Shown here: positions 17,127 through 20,129 of the stretch, piece by piece
Layout: every line of letters begins with the position of its first letter
How positions within the stretch are numbered: the first letter of the stretch is position 1
Assembly: GCA_041477815.1 (NCBI GenBank)
Contig: JBGOUV010000075.1
Coordinates: forward strand, 1 to 20,129
From: JBGOUV01 sp041477815
GTDB lineage: Bacteria > Acidobacteriota > Terriglobia > Bryobacterales > JACQDG01
DNA length: 20,129 nucleotides
Reading direction: 5' to 3'
Program-made: the position numbers and the translations under genes
Notes under the pieces: generated by a model
The model's input: only the letters and a program-made list of their open reading frames with translations
Database searches by the model: none
What the model was told of the DNA's origin: nothing

Positions 17127-17153
17127 ATTGTAACACATCTGTCCAGCTATCAA
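17127..17153 (-). promoter_or_regulatory. Candidate tonB promoter
   Basis: On the minus strand TTGATA (17148-17153) and TACAAT (17127-17132) lie 15 nt apart, 72 nt or more upstream of the GTG start at 17055. The hexamers are decent but the spacer is shorter than the optimal 17. Confidence 0.35.
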
Positions 17154-17184
17154 CCTTATAACGCGAATGGAGGCGGGGCGCAAG

Positions 17185-17236
17185 ACCCCCTCTGTTAATT
17201 CTGACACAGTTCGCTCTACGGAAAACTGTAGGGGGT
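17185..17236. repeat. Interrupted inverted repeat upstream of ileS
   Basis: ACCCCCT (17185-17191) pairs with AGGGGGT (17230-17236), and ACAGTT (17206-17211) pairs with AACTGT (17224-17229). The right arm is continuous over 13 nt; the left arm is split by 14 nt. It lies between the tonB promoter region and ileS. It could be a protein-binding site or a transcript structure, and no U-run follows. Confidence 0.45.
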
Positions 17237-17314
17237 GAACGGGTGCAGTGCCGCTTCCGTTTCTGACTTCCGTCTTCTGTTTTCCTTCTCCCGTGGGACC
17301 GGTGTCGAACGGGC

Positions 17315-17320
17315 TATAAT
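17315..17320 (+). promoter_or_regulatory. Candidate -10 box (TATAAT) of ileS
   Basis: A perfect TATAAT lies 9 nt before the ATG at 17330. Transcription would start 2-3 nt before the start codon, making the mRNA leaderless. GAAGG (17322-17326) resembles a Shine-Dalgarno sequence but is only 3 nt from the ATG and would be mostly upstream of the transcript start. No good -35 box was found. Confidence 0.45.
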
Positions 17321-17329
17321 TGAAGGTTT

Positions 17330-20129
17330 ATGGACCTCAAGTCAACGGTCAACCTGCCCAAGACCAGCTTTGCCATGAAGGCCAACCTGCCGCAAAACGA
17401 ACCCAGGACCCTGGAGCGGTGGGACCAGGAAGACCTCTACGGGCAGATCCGCCGGGCGCGGGCGGGGCGGCCCAGCTACGTCCTGCACGACGGTCCCCCC
17501 TACGCCAACGGGAATATCCACCTCGGTACGGCGCTAAACAAGATCTTGAAGGACCTGATTGTAAAGTCCAGAACCATGGCGGGTTTCAATGCGCCCTATG
17601 TCCCCGGCTGGGACTGCCACGGCCTGCCCATCGAGATCAAGGTCGACCAGGAGCTGGGCGCCCGCAAGGCGAAGATGAAGCCGCTGGAGATCCGGGCGGC
17701 GTGCCGCAGGTACGCGGAAAAGTACGTCGACCTCCAGCGTCGCAGCTTCCGCCGGCTGGGGTGCCTGGGCCAGTGGGACGACCCGTACCTGACCATGTCG
17801 GCCCAGTACGAGAGCGTGATCGCCGGAGCCTTCGTCGAAATGCTGGACCGTGGGTACGTGTACAAGGGTCTCAAGCCCGTCCACTGGTGCATGAACTGCC
17901 GCACCGCTTTGGCGGAGGCCGAGGTCGAGTACGAGAACCACGCGAGTCCCTCCATCTGGGTGAAGCTGGCCCTGCCGGCCGGGGCCGAGAAGATCGATCC
18001 GGCGCTGGCCGGCCGGCGGGTCAGCGCCCTGATCTGGACCACCACGCCTTGGACCATCCCGGCCAACCTGGCCATCGCCTACCATCCGAAGTTCGAATAC
18101 GTGGCGGTGGAGGCGGGCGAAGAAGTCTACATCGTAGCCCGGGCGCTGCTGGCGACGACCGCGGCTAAGTGCGGATTTTCGCCGGACCATGTACTGGCTT
18201 CGTTTGGCGGCGACCGCCTGGAGGGACTGGAGTTCCGCCATCCGTTTCTGGACCGCGTGTCGAAGGGCATCCTGGCCGACCACGTGACCCTGGAACAAGG
18301 GACCGGGGCGGTCCACACGGCCCCGGGACACGGTCATGAGGACTACGTGGTGGGCGCGCAGTACGGCCTTCCGATCTACTGTCCCGTGGATGGGGCCGGT
18401 CGCTTCTATGACACCGAGTGGCCGCAGAAACTCGGTCGTGGCGATCCGGTCAACATCGACCTCTATGTGCCGCAGGAACCCGGCCGTGGCGATCCGGTCA
18501 ACATCGACCTCCGTGTGCCGCAGGAACTGCTCGGCAAGACCGTCTGGGAGGCCAACCCGATCGTAGTAGACCTGCTGCAAAAAGCCGGCGCGCTGCTGGG
18601 TCAGGAGCAGATCGAGCACAGCTATCCGCACTGCTGGCGCTGTCACAATCCGACCATCTTTCGCGCCACCGAGCAGTGGTTCATCGGCATGGAGCGCAAC
18701 AACCTGCGGCAGCGGACCCTGGAGGAGATCAAGCGCATCCGATGGTTTCCGGCGTGGGGCGAGGAGCGGATCTCGAATATGATCGCCACCCGTCCGGACT
18801 GGTGCATCTCGCGCCAGCGGGTGTGGGGGGTGCCGATCATCGTGTTTTATTGCGAGGGTTGCCAGGAGCCCCTGACCGACCGCAAGGTTTTGGACGGGGT
18901 GGTGCGCCTGTTTGCCGAGCGCACGGCGGACGCCTGGTACGAGCGTGAGGCAGCGGACCTGATGCCCGGCGGCACGCGGTGCCCGAAGTGCGGCGGCCGC
19001 CAGTTCCGCAAGGAGACCGACATTCTGGACGTGTGGTTCGATTCGGGGTCGAGCCACCTGGCCGTGTTGGGGCAGCGGCCGGATCTGCCCTGGCCGGCGG
19101 ATCTCTACCTGGAGGCCGGCGACCAGTATCGCGGCTGGTTCCACAGCTCCCTGCTGGTGGGCATGGGGCTGAAAGATCACTCGCCGTACCGCGCCTGCCT
19201 GACGCATGGGTGGGTGCTCGACGCGCAGGCGCAGGTGATGTCCAAGTCGGCCGGGACCGGCATCCAGCCGGAGGAGGTGGTGAAGTCGCACGGAGCCGAT
19301 ATCCTGCGATTGTGGAGCAGCTCGACCGAGACCAGCGAAGATTCCCGCGTCTCCAAAGAGACCCTGGACCGGCTGTCGGAGGCGTACCGCAAACTGCGGA
19401 ATACGTTCCGCTACATGCTGGGGAACCTGTACGATTTCGACCCGGCGCAACACGCTCTGCCCGCCGGCCGGCTCCTGGAGATCGATCAATGGGCGCTGGT
19501 GCGGGCGGAGACGCTGGTGGCCGACTGCCTGCGGTGGTACGAGGAGTTCGCGTTCCACAAGGTACACCACGCCCTGGTGAGCTTCGCCACGGTGGACCTG
19601 AGCGCGGTGTATTTCGACATCCTGAAGGACCGGCTGTACACCGCGGCGCCGGCGTCGGCGGCGCGGCGCAGCGCCCAGACGGCGATCTACAAGCTGGCCC
19701 ACACGCTGGCCCGTCTGGCGGCGCCGGTGTTGAGCTTTACCTGCGAAGAGGTGTGGACGCTGTTGCCGAAATCCGCAGGAGATCCTGCCAGCGTCCACCT
19801 GGCGCTATTCCCGGCGCCGGAGGAGCTGACCGCCGGCCTGAGCGCCGAGCAGCGCAGCCGCCTGGCCAATTGGGACCGCCTGATGGACGTCCGGCCGGTA
19901 GTGCTCAAGGCGCTGGAGCAGGCGCGACAGGAGAAGTTCATCGGCAACCCTCTGGAGGCCCGGGTCGTCTTAGCGGTGAATGGCGAGGTGGGGAAGTTGC
20001 TGGCCGGCTACCGGCCGCAGCTTCCGGCGCTGTTCATCGTCTCCCAGGTGGACCTGCGCGAGGGCACAGGCGAGGGGATCGAGGTGCAGGTGGAGCGCGC
20101 GCCGGGCGCCAAGTGCGAGCGGTGCTGGA
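17330..20129 (+). CDS. ileS: Isoleucyl-tRNA synthetase (3' incomplete)
   Basis: Class I aminoacyl-tRNA synthetase that charges tRNA-Ile and edits misactivated valine. The frame runs from ATG 17330 to the window end (933 codons) without a stop. Landmarks: LHDGPPYANGNIHLGTALNK (HIGH variant, H64-T67), PYVPGWDCHGLPIE, the editing-domain motifs IWTTTPWTIP and HTAPGHGHEDY, Zn-type cysteines (FYCEGCQEP, RCPKCGG), DILDVWFDSGSSH, and MSKS at 637-640, where the first residue of KMSKS is V636. The end reaches AKCERCW, the C-terminal zinc motif, so only a few dozen codons are missing. An unusual 16-residue tandem duplication (18434-18529) lies after the editing-domain HEDY motif. The gene is divergent from tonB and carries a -10 box 9 nt before the start. 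Confidence 0.95.
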   Translation, partial: MDLKSTVNLPKTSFAMKANLPQNEPRTLERWDQEDLYGQIRRARAGRPSYVLHDGPPYANGNIHLGTALNKILKDLIVKSRTMAGFNAPYVPGWDCHGLPIEIKVDQELGARKAKMKPLEIRAACRRYAEKYVDLQRRSFRRLGCLGQWDDPYLTMSAQYESVIAGAFVEMLDRGYVYKGLKPVHWCMNCRTALAEAEVEYENHASPSIWVKLALPAGAEKIDPALAGRRVSALIWTTTPWTIPANLAIAYHPKFEYVAVEAGEEVYIVARALLATTAAKCGFSPDHVLASFGGDRLEGLEFRHPFLDRVSKGILADHVTLEQGTGAVHTAPGHGHEDYVVGAQYGLPIYCPVDGAGRFYDTEWPQKLGRGDPVNIDLYVPQEPGRGDPVNIDLRVPQELLGKTVWEANPIVVDLLQKAGALLGQEQIEHSYPHCWRCHNPTIFRATEQWFIGMERNNLRQRTLEEIKRIRWFPAWGEERISNMIATRPDWCISRQRVWGVPIIVFYCEGCQEPLTDRKVLDGVVRLFAERTADAWYEREAADLMPGGTRCPKCGGRQFRKETDILDVWFDSGSSHLAVLGQRPDLPWPADLYLEAGDQYRGWFHSSLLVGMGLKDHSPYRACLTHGWVLDAQAQVMSKSAGTGIQPEEVVKSHGADILRLWSSSTETSEDSRVSKETLDRLSEAYRKLRNTFRYMLGNLYDFDPAQHALPAGRLLEIDQWALVRAETLVADCLRWYEEFAFHKVHHALVSFATVDLSAVYFDILKDRLYTAAPASAARRSAQTAIYKLAHTLARLAAPVLSFTCEEVWTLLPKSAGDPASVHLALFPAPEELTAGLSAEQRSRLANWDRLMDVRPVVLKALEQARQEKFIGNPLEARVVLAVNGEVGKLLAGYRPQLPALFIVSQVDLREGTGEGIEVQVERAPGAKCERCW
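18434..18529 (+). repeat. In-frame 48-bp tandem duplication inside ileS
   Basis: Two adjacent 48-bp units (18434-18481 and 18482-18529) agree at 43 of 48 positions. They encode GRGDPVNIDLYVPQEP and GRGDPVNIDLRVPQEL, and the reading frame is kept. A shorter degenerate piece (TGGCCGCAGAAACTC, encoding WPQKL) just before them resembles the unit end. IleRS from other bacteria usually passes from the DGxGRF segment to the GL-x-VFEANP segment with far fewer residues. Confidence 0.9.

Noticed and set aside
17230..17310. Possible T-box riboswitch upstream of ileS (AGGGGGT and GGGTGCAGTGCCGC vaguely recall the T-box core)
   Set aside because: The AGGGUGG-N-ACCGCG core is not matched, no Stem I is apparent, and a strong -10 box downstream at 17315 suggests the transcript starts after it.
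17534..19798. Very long minus-strand open frame (754 codons)
   Set aside because: It is antisense to ileS, whose plus-strand frame is open to the window end and carries all IleRS motifs. The minus frame is Arg/Gly/His-rich shadow sequence.

Overview
The window is high-GC bacterial chromosome and reads as ordinary core genome with lineage-specific accessory genes. Several features point to Acidobacteriota, most likely the Bryobacterales/Solibacter group: a short remnant that looks like the Solibacter-type C-terminal domain TIGR03437, several Tat-exported catabolic proteins (enolase-superfamily, sialidase-like), a TonB with a cytoplasmic N-terminal extension, and a B12 radical SAM protein of the DUF4070/HpnP type. 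The lineage is inferred from protein recall, not from a marker-gene search.

Layout, left to right. (1) 2-853: 3' end of nuoN (complex I, end of a nuo operon). (2) 1073-1544, minus strand: a DUF2061 membrane protein followed by a small charged protein. Opposite them, 1616-4069, plus strand, are two coupled enolase-superfamily genes. The first has lost most of the active site; the second is a complete galactonate-dehydratase-like enzyme with a Tat signal. (3) 4133-4249: remnant of a TIGR03437 domain. (4) 4266-5129, minus: a TPR-like protein, divergent from a large orphan hybrid histidine kinase (5303-8614; GAF-GAF-PAS-HisKA-HATPase-REC-REC-HPt). (5) 8626-11272, minus: a Tat-exported sialidase-fold protein and, downstream, a secreted PQQ-type beta-propeller protein. 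(6) 11364-14374, plus: a B12-binding radical SAM enzyme whose stop codon overlaps the start of a Tat-exported histidine-containing protein of unknown function. (7) 14482-15312, plus: a zinc-ribbon membrane protein. (8) 15410-16034, minus: a Phd/VapC toxin-antitoxin pair, lying between two direct copies of the last 69 bp of the neighbouring tonB gene. (9) 16093-17055, minus: tonB. (10) 17330 to the window end, plus: ileS, which lacks only its extreme 3' end and carries an in-frame 48-bp tandem duplication in the editing-domain region.

The most notable structures are the toxin-antitoxin cassette bounded by the duplicated tonB 3' end, the enolase pair of one apparent pseudoenzyme and one intact enzyme, the overlapping radical SAM/Tat-protein pair, and the duplicated segment inside ileS. 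Several genes also have a -10-like hexamer only 7-9 nt before the start codon and no Shine-Dalgarno sequence, which suggests leaderless transcripts. No tRNA, rRNA, CRISPR array, transposase or integrase was seen.
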